Source: Apostichopus japonicus (lineage: Eukaryota > Echinodermata > Holothuroidea > Aspidochirotida > Stichopodidae). From it: 64,000 nucleotides of DNA. The position numbers and the translations under genes were made by a program. Below are positions 1-13,400 of the stretch, piece after piece (position 1 is the first letter of the stretch; every line of letters begins with the position of its first letter). Location: assembly GCF_037975245.1 (NCBI RefSeq), contig NC_092570.1:2501501-2565500 (forward strand), in the 5' to 3' direction. Under the pieces are notes generated by a model. It searched no databases and was not told where the DNA came from. It saw only the letters and a list, made by a program, of their open reading frames with translations.

Positions 1-252
1 CTGGCTGGATTCATGATCCACTGGCTAGATTCATGATCAAGTTATTAGATTCAGGATCCACTTGCTGTATTCACAATCCACCTGGTAGATCCATAATGCA
101 CTGTCTGGATTCAGAATCCACTTGCTAGATTCACGATCCACTGGCTGGATTCACAATTCATTGGCTAGATTCATGATCCAGTAACGAGATTCAGGATCCA
201 CTGGCTGGATCCACCATCCACCAACTAGATCCACTGGCTAGATTCACAATCT
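1..252. repeat. 20-bp minisatellite, cut by the window start
   Basis: About twelve head-to-tail copies of a 20-bp unit resembling CTGGCTAGATTCATGATCCA. Copies differ by a few substitutions, and the register slips once near base 230. There are no unique spacers, so it is not CRISPR-like. The array runs off the left edge, so its true length is unknown. Confidence 0.9.
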
Positions 253-3066
253 ATGAGAAAAGAAATTTACCTTTGCTTTAACCTACTAGGTTGGATATAA
301 TAAGGAACTATCTCTCATGTACTATTATTAATAATATATTTATACTTTATATTTGTAACCGGCTGAGGGAGTTTCTTTTGAAAGAGAATGCATCAGAAGG
401 GATTCTCTTCGGAACTAGGTTACGTCGTTTCACATGGCATGCGACGCAGGAAGATGTGCTTGTACTGTAATGGAGGCTGTTTTCTGGTAACGTAAACAAA
501 ATCACTGGAGGTAATGGCTTGATTGATTGGTTAATGGATTGATTAATTAATGGAGTGCATAAGAAAGAAATGGAAAAAAAAGACATCATGGATACGTTTT
601 TTTAAATATTTTGACAGAGATGGTGGTGAACGAAATTATTAAAACTGTCTTCTTTAAATTGTATATCAGAATCATGATCTTTCGTCCCCAAATTTCGGGC
701 AAATTTTTGGAGAAAAGAATTATTGCTAATATTATGTGTGAAAGTATTAACTAGAAATTTACACATGAAAAGTTTTTTCCTTACAAAGTATGATTCCTTA
801 AAGTTTTGAGCCGAAAGGTAAGAATGATGCCAAAATTCAATTTTGAATGGGCAATGTAATATAGCACGTTTAGTCTTGGTGATCATATTTATTTTGTCTC
901 TAGAATCCTTGTAGCAAAACCATTGTAGACAAAAATACACATGCACAAAAAGGATGATTTTTTTTTTTATACATTTCATCCTTTCTATAACTTAAAATAT
1001 GGTCACAATAAATTTCTTGAAATTCTGTAACTGTTAATGTGTAAGTTAGGTAGGAGTCTAGCCAAAATCATAAATGTGGTTTGTTCGACACTAGCTTCTA
1101 AACATGGTCAAGTACAGACCCGACCAGACATAGGGGAGTGGGGGGGCGGTCAGTGTGTACAGCCCCAGGGCCCTGTGGTTAATTGGGGGCCCTGGGATAT
1201 ATGGGCTTAAGAATAATGTATTCTCATTTTGATATTGTACATAAAGAAAGAAACAAAGACTTCCTAAAAGGGAATTCAGTCACATAATTGCCTGGGCTCA
1301 ATTTCGGGCTTAAAGTCCTCTAGTTTAGAATGCCTAGTTCTTTGGCTCTTGGTGATATCAATCAGTATTGTTCACTTTCGCTGCTAGTGTGTCATAATAA
1401 TGTTTAATGAAGCAACTTAAGCTACTACAAAATTTAGAGAATGTTTAGAAGTTGCATAGATTGGTAGCCACTTCCATTTTTAAGGTACATTTGATTTCTA
1501 TAGCTGTCGGTAGCAAGAAATATAGGTGGGAGGGGGGGGGATGGACAATGGGTAAGTTTATACCCATCGCCAGTGGCCAGTATCGTTCGGTTGCTAAAGA
1601 GAAATGGAAACATTGTTCAGGTTTTCATATTATCTAAGAAAAAGAAAGAACGAATCAAGTCGCTTTTGGAATTAAGCAAAAAGGAACCTGTCTGGCATGG
1701 GAACTTTATCAATTTTGATCATGACGTAATTTTCGTAATACGACCTGTTTTCACGTTTCCACTCACACATAAGCGAAAAGCATATGAAAATATGCATTTG
1801 CCTGTTTATCAAGATACATGCAGTATCACCTTTTTATTGGGGGGGGGGGAGGTGTGGGGGGGATTGGGTCCAGTCGTGCCAGGTAAATACATCATGAATT
1901 AAGTTAACCTTTTTATATTCTGAATGATACACAGGAAAGGTTAATAGATATAATGTTGACAATTTTAGAGTCTTTTAATATACCTAGGCCAGTTATGAAA
2001 CCGCCTTCCATCTGTCCTGAATTAAATCGTTCATGTCCATTATCAGAATTATTTTACATAATATGGAAAGATTAAGAGGTGAAATAAGATCAATTGTCAA
2101 TTTTTATCTCGGGGCACAGGTAGTGTCCTGGATAGCCAATCAAAAGCTGTCAGACGACATCAGCCTGAGGATAGACTTGTCATAAGTCTTAGTGTCATGC
2201 TGTTGTAAAGAGTAACAGAATGTTTATCATTAATATTATCGGTAAGGGAATAAAATAAAATTATGATTGGAAAACCTCATTTTGCGGCAAATTATTTTTT
2301 ATCTTCGTCTTTTGTATATTTTCAATCGAAGCCAATGGTAAGTTTCAGGTGTTACACATCAGAAGGAATAATGACCCTAAAAATCTGTGAAAGGATCAGC
2401 TTAACCGCTGACCATCTTACTGGTAGTGTAAGCTTGAGAAAAGTTGTAGTTTTGAGAAGATTTTTGTGTTGCAAATAATCTTCCCACGCTCGAAAACTGA
2501 TGTGGTACATCGTGGATGTTAATGCAGCTGGATCTATCACATTACCACTTTACCAGTACACAGGCTCGGCGTCGAAGGGAGGGTGGGAGGGGTGGGGCTG
2601 GGGTAATGACACTGTGACCAAGTGGCCCCACGTTAAAAAAAAACCCATCAAAAGTGCAACTTTTCGTACAGTAAAAGTACCCAGTTTTTGAAAAACCTAA
2701 AAAAAAGTACCCCTCTGCATAATTTAAAAGTCTTTGTTTCTGTTAATAAGAAAATAACCCTTTCTTTCAATTTTGTAATGTTGCAAGGTGCTCTCTCTTA
2801 TAAATGAATAGCTTGACCCCCTTTCTTTGGCGGAGGGGTGATTGGAACTTTTTTTTTTTTTATGTTCAAATACAGAGACCTATTTGGCACACATCCCACG
2901 GCCGCTCAGGCTGTAGACGGGTCAAAACATTTTATGAAAGAGGGGTGTGGCTGAAGGGTCGTTGAATGTGACTCCCATGTTGGGGACTCTAGGGTTCCTC
3001 CCCCGGAAAATATTTGAACATTCGACGTCAAATGGTTAATTTTGAGGCATATTTTTAATCTTTAAA

Positions 3067-3093
3067 TTAGGTCTATAATTAGGCCTAAACGCA
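3067..3093. repeat. Core of a dispersed repeat (copy 1)
   Basis: A 27-bp block starting TTAGGTCTATAATTA and ending TAAACGCA recurs at 51000-51026 with two substitutions. The flanks are loosely alike too: both copies have a TCAAATGG word upstream and a C/G-run-rich segment downstream. It is probably an old interspersed element whose limits I cannot define. Confidence 0.45.
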
Positions 3094-3734
3094 AGGTTCT
3101 GCCAGTTTTATTCTCCCCCCCCGAGTGACGATGGAGGGGAGGCATACCTCCTACCCCCACCCCGCCCCCACATAGGGATGATTCCATGCGGTAGTCTTCC
3201 TAAATCCCAAATAGTACAGCATTATCAATTATCCCAAAGATGGTGCCGAGTTCACACTCGGTTAGCTTTGGGGTCTTCTCGTGTTGTTTTGATCACATGT
3301 CTGGTAGAAGTTACTCGTAATACGCCGTGACCAAACTCTTAAATGTAGTATAACCTGATCCTACTGACAAAATAACATACAATTGGTATCGTCATTCGAT
3401 TTTCTCTCAATTCGTGGCTTTTATAGAACATTCAAATTGATTAACTCCGTCAATAACTTTATGATTTAGACATGCACCACCATCGTGGATAAAAATCACG
3501 TTTGGACAAGAAAAATACCGTGCTGACAATCTGGTCAAAGTTTGGCAAGATAAAATCACCAAGAAACGGAACAGGAAATAAGGAATGGTCGTATTTAAGC
3601 ATCATTAAAAAGGTCACATTGCAAATGCGTTACATACACCATTAACATTACCCTAGATAAAATCCAATCCAGTTTAATAATGCAGTTAAAAAAGTTAATA
3701 ATGCAGTTGAAATATTTTCACTGTTTTTAAAGAT

Positions 3735-3735
<1 letters not shown>

Positions 3736-3801
<66 letters not shown>

Positions 3802-3835
3802 TCTATATATATATTTATTTATTTATATATATATT
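3736..3835. repeat. (AT)n microsatellite, interrupted
   Basis: Nearly pure AT dinucleotide tract broken by short CACATATACAT and TTTATTTATTTA interruptions. Confidence 0.9.
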
Positions 3836-4718
3836 TAGAAAACGACCATTTTGCCTACAATGTGGTACGATTGGAACCTTTGTTTTTCAAAGTTGATGTT
3901 CATAATGGTTCCGGTTAACAGTAATTGCCCTCCAAATTTGAGTAATGCGATCAAAATATAAAGTACGGTACTATGATATGCTCCAAAGTGCATACCTGGG
4001 GTCTCTGACCCTCCAAGCTATCACCGGACGAGTGATCAATTAAACTTTTACATCTTTCAATAAGGAAAATTATTTTTTGACGAGAGTGACCATTATTTTG
4101 ACTGTCTAGCATATTTGGGAGCAATACTGCTATAAATCATGAAGCGGAAAGTCAGGTAAGTAGTCGCAATGTCATGGTTACAAGCATGGACATGGTTTTA
4201 CATTTCAGGTCCACATGAATAAACATGAGGGTGCGGGGTAGGGTAACATTTAAGAATATATATACAACATGTAAAACTCAAATAAAATTATTTTTACGAG
4301 TGCATTATTTGTATTCGCACCTGCTGAAGTTCATGAGTAGCCCTGCAAGGTAGCATACGTCTATTACAAGCACATTTTGATTTACACACTACATCGTAAG
4401 AGTAATGTGGTCTCTAAGTCTAGATAGAAGTTCTCACTAGCTAAACGCCACCCATCACTGGATAGCTGACAAGTTGGCAATTCATGGCACCATCAATTTT
4501 CTGTATCATGACCATGTAGATTTTTGGCTACGAGAGCCGGAAGTTTTCGTCACTTTAAAAAAACCCACTTTGCTCAGTAGTAAACAATACGCTGCTCCTG
4601 GGAGGCATAAAGAGGTCTATAATTGGCTAAATTGGCCGAATTTTGGCACCACACGTACTTCTATTCATGCTCTTCAGCATGCAAGTCACACAACAATAAA
4701 CAGATCCTGATTGATAAT

Positions 4719-4726
4719 GTATCAAG
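4719..4726. repeat. Left 8-bp target-site duplication
   Basis: GTATCAAG, repeated exactly at 5024-5031, directly flanks the element at 4727-5023. Confidence 0.85.
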
Positions 4727-5023
4727 CAGGCGCGTAGCCAGGAATTTGCCAAGGGAGGGGCGAAACTGTAATTTCAGCAATGCAAACTATCTAAGCGTAG
4801 CGCCACCATGATTGGCGCGAAGCGTACAAGAAAATTTTGGCTGAAAATGCCTCCCAGATCGCTGGAAATGGCACTTCCCAGGCCTTGTAAGTTGCATCTT
4901 AGCATTTTCTCTTTTGAAAATACTAGCGATATCATAAAAACATTAAAAACATTTTTTTTTAAATATGCTCAAGGGGGGGGGGGGCGGCTGCCCCCTTCGC
5001 CCCCCCCCTTGGCTACGCGCCTG
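4727..5023. mobile_element. Non-autonomous hAT-type element (MITE), copy 1
   Basis: A 297-bp element with a perfect 14-bp terminal inverted repeat: CAGGCGCGTAGCCA at the left and its reverse complement at the right. It is flanked by the 8-bp direct repeat GTATCAAG. Eight-base target duplications and CAG...CTG ends are usual for the hAT superfamily. There is no transposase frame, so it must be mobilised in trans. The subterminal block at 4786-4840 is shared with three other elements in the window (30159-31072, 45082-46165, 45397-45798). A poly-G/poly-C stretch sits just inside the right end. Confidence 0.85.
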
Positions 5024-5031
5024 GTATCAAG
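5024..5031. repeat. Right 8-bp target-site duplication
   Basis: GTATCAAG, an exact copy of 4719-4726. Confidence 0.85.
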
Positions 5032-7596
5032 AAGATGTTTTCCTGCTGCTTTTGGCACTGTTCGTGAACACTCGGGTGGGCTGATATAGATTCTAACAGT
5101 ATGCCACCACGAGTATACGCGCATGTATACATCTCCAGTGAGTACCATGCATGCACTGCAGACAACAGTTGTATATAAACTAAACATTACAAGCCAATCG
5201 GATTGCAAACAAGGATGAGTAAAAGGACTCAATAAAATTGTGATTAAATTATTGCATTGAAAATATTTACCGATTTAAATTTAGTTTCTATGGGAAAGGA
5301 AATACATAATTTTTTTATAAAGTTGTCAAAACTCTCAAGAAATACATCCCACTGGAAGCAACTAATTCCGTTTCACCTTTATCAATCGACTTGAACAAGT
5401 CGATACTCATAAGGTCATTGACCGTCTAGCAGAATCTGCCAAATTGGTTACTTTTTCTTTTACTGATTTACTAAAATCTATCCGGACGTATACATTATAA
5501 CCTAGTCTTTGTAAATAACAATATACAACTTTAGAACTGCAACTAAATCCGAAACAAAATCCCGGTTTTAAAATGTTCCACCTTTAAAATTGTTTCTTTA
5601 ATTCTCTGACTATACAATACTAATCCGCGACAGGCTTAGATACATCCCTTCATGTCGCCAGTAAAACAGAGGTCAAAGGTCGAGCTTATAGTACATGACT
5701 CGAGGAAGTCTTCTCGGAGGAAACACATCATTGCGTTGATCGTAAACTAGGCATATTTCCTATTTAATAGTTCCTGTGCTTCATCTATTCTGTCTGAGTT
5801 TTTGCCAAGGATGAAAAGCGTCTTTTTTAGGTGATATTCTCAAACGTCGTGCAAGGCTGACCGTCAAACTAATTGAGACCTACATAATATATCCTAGCAT
5901 ACACTGACATATAACTATTTATAGCCTATACATAATTCAGGGAAGATTCAAGATTCATTGTGGAGATGTTGGACAACCGGTACTTGAGAATTCTTCAAAT
6001 ATAGTTGATTGGATTTGCTTAATGCTTTTCAATATTGTCTGCGGGGGGGGGGGGGGGGGAGGAACTCGGCTACGTTTGGGACGCACCCTTAAAGCAATTG
6101 TAGTTTTGTAGATTCCTCGGGGTGATGTATGCTAACAATGCATGTAGTTTTGTACGGCTTTAGTAAGGGCTATTTCTTGTGTACTCAAATATATTTGGAA
6201 GATTATAAGACTTTGATCATTTGATTTTCTACCACCTCTTTGGCTAATTTAACCATTGCCCTCCCTAATTAGACAAATGAGGTGGTTTGGAAAAGGGGGG
6301 GGGGGACAAACTCCTGTGCCTACTTTCAAAAGTGGTGATTGCTTCTCACACTTCCCCTCGATTACCGTGCCTATCAACGGTGATATGAATCCAATATTGT
6401 ATGTGATATGAATCCGATACGTGTCCAAAGAGCGAAAGATATGAAAACGATATTAGCTATCATGTACGGTTATATTTCTTTATTTAAATGTTTAAAAGTG
6501 ACGTTTATCGTATAAAATTATGTCACATAATTAATATGGCTGTAGCATTTTGATTTTGTCTTCGTTTAATGTGTCTCTTCTTTGCAAACTTATTCGAAGG
6601 TTTTAGATTCTCCAGAAAAAAGTGCTTCTGTGACAGCTTCAACAAACTAAAATTGTGGGGCAAATAGTGATAACCTTTAAACTTTGTTGAACTTGCACGT
6701 ATGCAGCGATGGGGTGCATATAGGTTAATTCTTCATGCAGTTGTAGAAAATTGCTTGGGGATGAATAACGCCTCCATCATTCTCTCGACAAAGTTGCATC
6801 TTTCAGCACAAGGGGATTAGATTTGTGTCGCCAGGGACCTTGTCAATAAAGGAGCCACCTTTCCGGGTACTTTTTGGAGTTAAGTGATTATTAAACATCA
6901 ATACACCTTCTTAACTAAAGAAATGAACATTAACAACATTAAATGTGTGCTTAAATCCAATAAATATATTTCTTAGGTCTCTAGGGGGTTCAAAACAGCG
7001 GGTGTTTATCAACAACTGTAGGGATTTTGTACTTTGTCTTTGCCTAATCGAACCCATAGGTAACGTAGGGACAAGAGAGATTATAAACTGTATGGGAAGC
7101 AAAACAAAGAAAGAACAAAAGAAAGCAAAATCGGGGGGAAATGATGTGCGCAGTGTCAAGGGAGGGGGAAAGAGGAAGAAGGAAGGGAGGACTAAATGGG
7201 GGCAGAGAGGAGGAGATAGAGGGGGCGGGGGGTTGATGAAGAATGAAGGGATGGCCAAAAGAGGGCAGGAAAGTGTTGGAACGAATAGCAGGAGACGTTT
7301 AACAGAGGGCTACGGGAAGGCTAAGAATGGGCTACTGGAGGTCTAAGGAAGGGTTTGGAGAGGGTGAGATGGTTATTAACCATGTCGACCATATATGAAA
7401 ACGTGAGTCGCGGCACAACTCTATAAGCAATGATGTAACCTCAGCATTTTTGATATATTGTCGTAATTTACTATACACTCAACACACTGTAGCCTATTCG
7501 TTATTAAGTTACTTATTTTGTTATCACACTTTGCGTTTGTTATTCTCCATGAGAGAAAAAAAAACCCACATCTCTTTTATATGTTATAATTTTTTT
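5032..7596. other. Region 3' of the kinase gene, no gene recognised
   Basis: Mostly AT-rich sequence with a 17-base G run at 6043-6059 and another G run near 6295. A purine-rich stretch (about 7080-7350) is G/A-biased on the plus strand and produces long but compositionally trivial open frames on both strands. The kinase 3' UTR should begin here on the minus strand. I see no convincing close AATAAA. Confidence 0.5.
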
Positions 7597-7908
7597 TCAG
7601 CGTTCCAACTTTCGGCTTCCTTCACTTCGATCGCTTAGTTCTTGATTTACCGATCCTTTGCCGTGTTTAGAAGCCGTCACTTTTGGTGCGGAGAATTTAA
7701 CACGTTCGATCCGTCCCTCCATCCAGGCGCTCCGTCTGATTTCGGTGATTGTCGCCCTCTCTCTTAATTCGTAACGTAAGATTGAACTCAGAAGGTCTTT
7801 GACCTCTCGACAGACGGGGCGTTTGTTTGGCCAGTCCAGTGTGTTGTTCATCATACAGGATAAAGAATCTGTGATGTTCGAATCATCATAAGGCATACGA
7901 CCTGTGAT
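7597..7908 (-). CDS. TSSK-family Ser/Thr protein kinase, coding exon 2 of 2 (C-terminus)
   Basis: This exon encodes residues 390-492 and ends in TGA. It follows an acceptor read on the minus strand as TTTATAG. It joins exon 1 in phase 0, so the end of helix F continues as LFIM-ITGRMPYDDSNI, a strong family match. It supplies subdomains X-XI, including the conserved Arg of ERATITEI (about residue 440) and the end of the kinase fold near AWMEG (450-454). A charged tail of about 38 residues follows, as is common in TSSKs. Confidence 0.85.
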   Translation of the reverse strand: MTGRMPYDDSNITDSLSCMMNNTLDWPNKRPVCREVKDLLSSILRYELRERATITEIRRSAWMEGRIERVKFSAPKVTASKHGKGSVNQELSDRSEGSRKLER

Positions 7909-10900
7909 CTATAAAACAATGAGCAAAGGAAATTGTTTAATCAACTAATTAAAGAGTAATTAGCACAAGTACATAACAGAGTGATAAGGAGCCAATGGGT
8001 GGAGTCACGGATGTACTAAATGACTCTTCGACATGACTAACATGAGACCTCGAATATAGTCTATACAAATATGATGTCCCTGCAGTCGAAGAAAAAACAA
8101 GGCTCTGGAATCGAGGTCATGTTTAAGGGGAAAAACTTTCCTCTTAACTACGCCCTGACTAAGGGGAGGGGGAGGTTGGTGGAGGGCGGAGAGGGGGGGT
8201 GGTGTTTAGAGGAGAGGGCAGATGATCCTACAAATTTTCAAAAAATTGGTTCTCTCGCGGGCGGCAATTTCAAAATCACTTACATCATTCTGAATGGTAC
8301 GGGAAGGGTAAAGAGGTTGGGGTGGGATCGATATTTCTAGTATACGACGGGAAAAATGTAGAAAATTCGGGGATACGAATGAAATGACACCAAACAATAT
8401 ATTTATCATTCAGTAAACCAACCAACAAACAATGGTCGTTTGTACACACACACATGCAATAAGATGACGTACATGCATATACGTTTTTTTTTTTTAACAA
8501 TGATTTCTATAAATACTACTTCTAGCTACAGGTCAACACGCAGTTAATTGCTATAAAATACGTTTACAATTTGTCTATTTGACGAATGAAACAAAAGGTT
8601 ATTTATAGAAATCCGCAGATTAAAGATATTGCCACCTGCGTAGTTTATCAGAGCAGTTTTTCCAAGAATCTTGTCAAGTAGAACAAGTTTATGAATATTC
8701 TACAAGCATGCTATCAACGCAGTTAACTATTCCGTGAGAATATGCCTTTCTCTCTATATATACATATTTACTGCTTTAGTATCATTATATAAGATAAACT
8801 CTTTTTTTTTTGTTGCCAAGAATACTTCAAAATTAGATTTAATGTAACTTTAACCTATGATAACCTCACAGTCAAATACCAGTTACACCTTTTCCAAAAA
8901 TATGTCTTTAAAATAATACCTTTCAAAGTCTAGGTGCTAGAAATTAAATTATCCTCACAATAGGTGGTTTCCTCGTATTTAGTCAACGTTAGGATAATGG
9001 AAGTTGTCAGCCTACACATTTCTAGTTATAGGTCCGTATTCCCACATAATATATTGTCGTAGTAAATTTTCCAACAATTGACCTTGAATGTATTCAGACC
9101 CTGTTTCGCGCCCTTTCGCTTCAGTATGTGTGTACCGTCCGATGTGAATAGATACCATGGCAACCACTTAAATCTTGGTTAAAGCCCGCTGAGGACAGCT
9201 CCATGAACATTTTAACGGTTTAAATCAGGGTACACAGACTCAAGTTCTGGAATGTATTTTTTTAAAGCAAATGATGCAGAAGAAAACACATTTGACGTAG
9301 TTTGGCTGAATTTGACGGTTATTGACCACTCTGATATCCGCCATCTTTGAATCATACTCCATACAGAGGCCATATGACTATATGCCCTATAGTCCAAGTT
9401 AATATAATGACAGCAAGATATTTCATCAGATGGATCATATTTTTGGGGTTGGGAGAGGAGGAGGTGGGGTTGGGGGCTTGGATCATGACAAATGTTAGTT
9501 AATGAAAGTATACAATGTGGTGTGGGGATTGGTAAAATGACAAATTGATACCATTTTAATACTTGATGCCTTCGGAGAGTCGTGTAAGAAAATCTCGTCT
9601 TCTGATAGAGGAGAGAAATTTCGGATTTTAGTGACAATAAACAATTCCAAATCCATACGTTCATACGACGGAAACTTTATGTCGTGATGGCTTAAGAGTC
9701 GGCTGTCCAGTGAGTGGTGTCGTTTACTTCTTCAAAGGTTTAAGGGCAACTTAGGCGACGATTTAGTATTTAATTTAATGGGAACACTGTATGTCGTGTG
9801 CTACCACGCAGATAGGGAAGACAGATTGGGACAAGCCTATACCTATGGTTAGCGTGCAGGAGGCGTCTTAGGAATACATTCAAGTGATCATTGCAATGGA
9901 TTAAATGAAAAGGGAGAAAAGGAATCGGTGAAATTGACAAAAATCGAATGCAAATCGATTTATGTTAATTTCTTACTTCCACGTGATATAGGTACGAGCT
10001 CAATAAAAATATCAATACAAATCTTCTTTAAATTTTGTAGAATGGATCAAAATTGGTGGTAAGCTAAAATAAAACTATATGGCCTACCATGCATTTGGAC
10101 TAGGTTTTATTTTGTGTGTAAATATAATAGATTTCTTTTGATTAACGTGATGAACATGGATAGATTTGGATTTGGAAGCAGTTACGACTGAATATGACCA
10201 AAGATTTTAGAATTTAGTCAGATTTTGTGCTGATATGTACTTCATAATAAAATAGAAATAGAAATTTTCAGAGCGGGTAGTGTTTTCTATGTACATAAGA
10301 TAACAACCTTTAACATCCTCTCTCTCTGGAATGCTGATTTAAGACAAATAAATGATGACGTCATCAACCATGTCGTCACGTCCAGACCTATTCCTTAATG
10401 TTAATGTTAAATCAATAACAATAACAAAATAACTACTCCTTTTAAGGATAAAACACAACAAATTATTTCTGTCCTTGCCAGATGTGGTTTGATTGCAACT
10501 TTTTTATTTGAAGCATAGAATTTTCAAAATTTTTCTATATTGATTTTAAAGCTGCTGATGAGCTCTCCTATTTTCTTGTAAGTACAGCTGCTAGACTAAG
10601 TCGTCCAGCCATTTTTTTTTCTTGACGAGCCTCCGAAGTTTTTAAAGTATAAAGATTCATTTATCTTTGTTACATCAACTGCTAAAATTGGTTTAAGAGT
10701 TCATTTCAAGCATCACATTTCATTATCAATTGTTAGCTTTTCATCCAGTTTTATTTTTATTTTCATACTAGCGTCTTCTAAAGAAATTCGTGTCGTCACC
10801 CCACCATATATAATAAGGGTAAAGAAAGAAAGAGTGATATAAAGCAAATGGATGATCAAAATTTTGGGAATTCTATCGCTTTCACCGACCGTTCAGTTTT

Positions 10901-13400
10901 GTAACTGAAGTGTATTAACTCTCTAATATATAATTGACTTCATGGCTTGTATAGTAGTTCAATGCAAGAGTTGTAAACATCAATTCCACTTCACTTCTAT
11001 CTTATAGTTTTAGCAATTCGATCCTGCTAAAACTGAAGGAAAGTACATAATTATGACCTTCAACTAAATAGAAATGCGGGTAATAATTCCCCCGTTTTAA
11101 TAATTTTCTTGTTTCTCATTTAACACTTGTGTGAGTTATATAGCGAATTGAAATATCAAGGCATATCTAAAGATTGTTAGGTGTCCTTCAACATTGACGT
11201 GCACGATTTCCGATTTAGACTGAAAAAAAAACTAAAATAGAACTAGAACTAAAGTTGCCTGCAAATACGTAATATTGTAGTGCGCGTGGAGTGCTTATAC
11301 TGTATCAGGAAGAACTTTTCGGTGGTTCATGGTGTTATATTTTGGGGGCGGACAACACACCAGGGAGTAATAGTCATGTAGGTACCTACAAAGTGAGGGC
11401 GCTTGAGAGCGCAGTGACAGTCTCACCATAAGTAGGCTACGCAGCTAGCCTGTGAAACTGCAAATGTTACAGAGACTATATGAAACTTTAAGCTTCAAAG
11501 TCCGCTGTCATGTAGGTATCGTTCACTTGGCCAGTGTTGCTAACATGTAACGCGCACGCGCACTACAATATTGTCAAAAACACATTGGAGGGAAAGGGAT
11601 ACCGTCTTCATGATACTATCACTGCTTATGCATGCGAGTTGTATGCCACGCCACGAACGAAGAGAATTAAAGCCTCTATACACTTTACATGCTTAGATGA
11701 GGCAATCGGAAGATTAGAATAATGAGGGTATATGTCTGAACATGTAATCTCCATGCACCAGTTATTCCTATTTAACTAGACTATCGTCTACTATTTGAAT
11801 GGTAGTTTCTGACTTTATTAGGGCATGTCCAGCTCTATAGCAACATCATACAGTTTGCCTATGTAGTGTTTTCAATTGCCATTTAAGCTCACGCGAGCTT
11901 TGTATTAATTTAGCACAAAAAAGGAAAAACAATCACTACTTTACTTCTCCCCCCCCCCAAAGAAAATCAAATCAAAATAACAATGCCCTGTTTTCTATAA
12001 GGTAGTCAATAAGGATGTAACTAAATACATAACATCTAAATTACCCGGGGTTTTTCTTGGGGGGGGGGGGGAGTGGCGTCGAGGCCTAGGTCAGGCATCG
12101 GAGACAAGCATCTCTTTACGAAGTCTTTATATGAATTCCCTGAATATTATGAAAATGAGTTAACACCATATTTTATATTTCAAAATTATGCTCTAATTAA
12201 CCCATATATCCCCTGTTCAGACTTGGATGGGCGGGCATTGGAATATTTCATTGAATTCGTGGGGGGGGGGGGGGAGGGGTGCTGTATTATATATATATAT
12301 ATATATATATGATAACCAAGATATATTTGTAATCCCTCCCTCCCTCCCCACCCCCACCCCCGCCCCCACGAATTCAATGAAATATTCCAATGCCCGCCCA
12401 TCCAAGTCTGAACAGGGGATATATGGGTTAATTAGAGCATAATTTGGAAATATAAAGTATGATGTATACTCACATATGATGGGTACGGGAGAAGGTTTGG
12501 AAAGGGGTTCTAACTTTGACAGATTTTCGCTTTTCATCGGAATTGTATACATCAACTGATGTTGCAATCGGTAGAGAGACTTCAAGAAGGGTGTGCATTA
12601 CCGTTATATGATATATCGGTATAATGTACAAAAATATCAGGCATTTTTAATCCGATCCAGGTCACGAGGCAAGAAAAAAAATAGAATAAGATATTCGTAA
12701 AGATTTAGCAGAAACTTAATCTGTATAATACACAAACATTGTTAGTTTCTTCATATTTTTGACGAAGTAGATTGAGGTGATTAACTCAACGACGTCACAG
12801 GGTGACGAAAGTATGAAGCTGATTTATATATAATCCCAACTTATTTGTTTCTTTTATTTCTCCATTATTTGTCTTTCTTCTTTAAGTCTACCACAATTCA
12901 GGATCATATTTATACATTCTTCTACTAATCCTGCTTACAAAAGTTACATTTGTTTTCATTTGAGCTTAGCAGAAATCGCCGACAACGATATCAGAATTCC
13001 ATACTGGACAAACTGTCTGATGGTGTGGTATTGATACACTGAAAATATGATATCAAAATATATTGATAAAATAAATATCTGTCTTGTCATGATGAGTTGT
13101 GCTTGTAGAAAGTCAAATAACATGACCGAGTATAGTTATGTTGGCTAAGATTTATAAGGTCAATAACGTCAACTATTCGATGCGAGATCTCAAAAGTGGA
13201 CAACTCGACCCAATGTGGCCGATTTGACTTTACAACAGTAATCAATATGACCAATATTGCCAGCTGCTCAACTAAAGGATCAACTCGACCAGTGTTTAAT
13301 AAAGTTTTATCACAACATGATACATGCATATTCATCATCAGTATGACGTCACTGCACGTATCCCAAAATACTATCATAGTGTATTGTATTCTTCACTTAC
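7909..13400 (-). other. Kinase gene intron (5.5 kb)
   Basis: Donor GTAAGT directly after the ATG codon at 13401-13403; acceptor AG at 7909-7910. It holds G-rich sequence near 8160-8205, an AT-rich interior, an inverted duplication at 12170-12458, and nothing else I can name. Several open frames (for example 9664-9212 minus) have no family resemblance. Confidence 0.8.
12170..12458. repeat. Inverted duplication with 96-bp arms
   Basis: The left arm 12170-12265 and right arm 12363-12458 are reverse complements with about two mismatches over 96 bp. Weaker matching extends some 15 bp further out. The 97-bp centre has a 14-base G run, a (TA)n tract and a CCCTCCC-rich stretch. The arms contain the same GGATGGGCGGGCATTGG word in opposite orientation. 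It could be a foldback-type MITE or a local inverted duplication. I see no clear target-site duplication. Confidence 0.85.

Larger units (their letters stand above)
253..4718. other. Intergenic, no gene recognised
   Basis: AT-rich sequence with short poly-G runs (near 1530 and 1841). A dispersed-repeat fragment sits near 3067-3093, with a relative at 51000-51026. A TA-rich microsatellite lies at 3736-3835. The open frames here are short, lack splice context and resemble no family I know. Confidence 0.6.

Noticed and set aside
1-252. CRISPR-like direct repeats
   Set aside because: Repeats are contiguous, with no unique spacers, in a eukaryotic context.
6911-7346. Overlapping long frames on both strands
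   Set aside because: Both are explained by a G/A-biased tract, giving Gly/Lys or Pro/Phe runs.
9212-9664. 150-codon open frame, minus strand
   Set aside because: Lies in the kinase intron and resembles no family. Its composition follows local GT-rich patches and there is no splice or start context.
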